A stretch of 64,000 bases of DNA, from assembly GCF_000769405.2 (NCBI RefSeq), contig NZ_CP053442.1, positions 124,001 to 188,000 on the forward strand, read 5' to 3'. Positions 63,991 through 64,000 of the stretch are shown here, piece after piece (position 1 is the first letter of the stretch; every line of letters starts with the position of its first letter). A model generated the notes under the pieces. It was not told the DNA's origin. It made no database searches and saw only the letters and a list, made by a program, of their open reading frames with translations. The position numbers and the translations under genes were made by a program. The stretch comes from Rhizobium brockwellii (GTDB lineage: Bacteria; Pseudomonadota; Alphaproteobacteria; Rhizobiales; Rhizobiaceae).

Positions 63991-64000
63991 GAACGCGTCA

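Overview
The window looks like a chromosomal or large-plasmid segment of a Rhizobium-type alphaproteobacterium. The support is high GC with strong third-position bias, rhizobial families (host-attachment protein, ExoF-like export protein, acetoacetate decarboxylase next to 3-hydroxybutyrate dehydrogenase), a plant-responsive type of LuxR solo, and dispersed rhizobial hairpin repeats. No rRNA, tRNA or CRISPR was seen.

Layout. (1) 1-10.5 kb: the end of a YghU-like glutathione transferase; a peptide-uptake and proline-iminopeptidase locus (SBP, fused double ATPase, two permeases, pip) divergent from a LuxR solo and a second pip; then an AraC regulator and an NmrA-like reductase. Two near-identical lux-box dyads flank luxR, one facing each pip gene. 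(2) 10.5-14.7 kb: an acetamidase/formamidase gene, a hairpin repeat, and a patatin - acetoacetate decarboxylase - bdhA operon for polyhydroxybutyrate/ketone-body metabolism, with a 19-bp perfect palindrome upstream. (3) 15.0-23.7 kb: an accessory stress/detoxification island between two transposase remnants in the same orientation. It holds a host-attachment protein, a PfpI-like gene broken by two amber codons, two tautomerases, a DsbA-like protein, an SDR lacking its catalytic Tyr, a VOC protein, a decayed FdhF/YdeP gene, a LysR regulator and an exported epoxide hydrolase. Three of its promoters share a 12+5+12 bp operator-like element.

(4) 23.8-43 kb: the most unusual region. A type I secretion pair (HlyD adaptor, HlyB-type ATPase) and a small conserved-looking protein sit downstream of a duplicated module. 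Each module copy is a giant multidomain protein (1762 and 2341 aa) with an N,N-dimethylformamidase-like catalytic domain and DUF4082/cadherin/VCBS adhesive repeats, followed at once by its own CobW-family metallochaperone GTPase. I propose a secreted metalloenzyme-adhesin system with dedicated metal insertion.

(5) 43.5-63.4 kb: a surface-polysaccharide cluster. It has an ExoF-like export protein, a Wzx flippase, a six-gene translationally coupled operon for amino-sugar synthesis (including WbpD/WbpB/WbpE-like enzymes), a LuxR-type regulator with a degenerate receiver domain, two GT2 glycosyltransferases, UDP-xylose synthase, a WbaP-like initiating transferase, a WecG/TagA transferase, an exported parallel beta-helix protein and a Wzy/ExoQ-like polymerase. 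Together they suggest a Wzx/Wzy-dependent acidic or N-acetylated surface polysaccharide.

Product names come from recognising family motifs in the translations; no database search was run. Start sites were moved inward where a Shine-Dalgarno sequence or family N-terminus argued for it.
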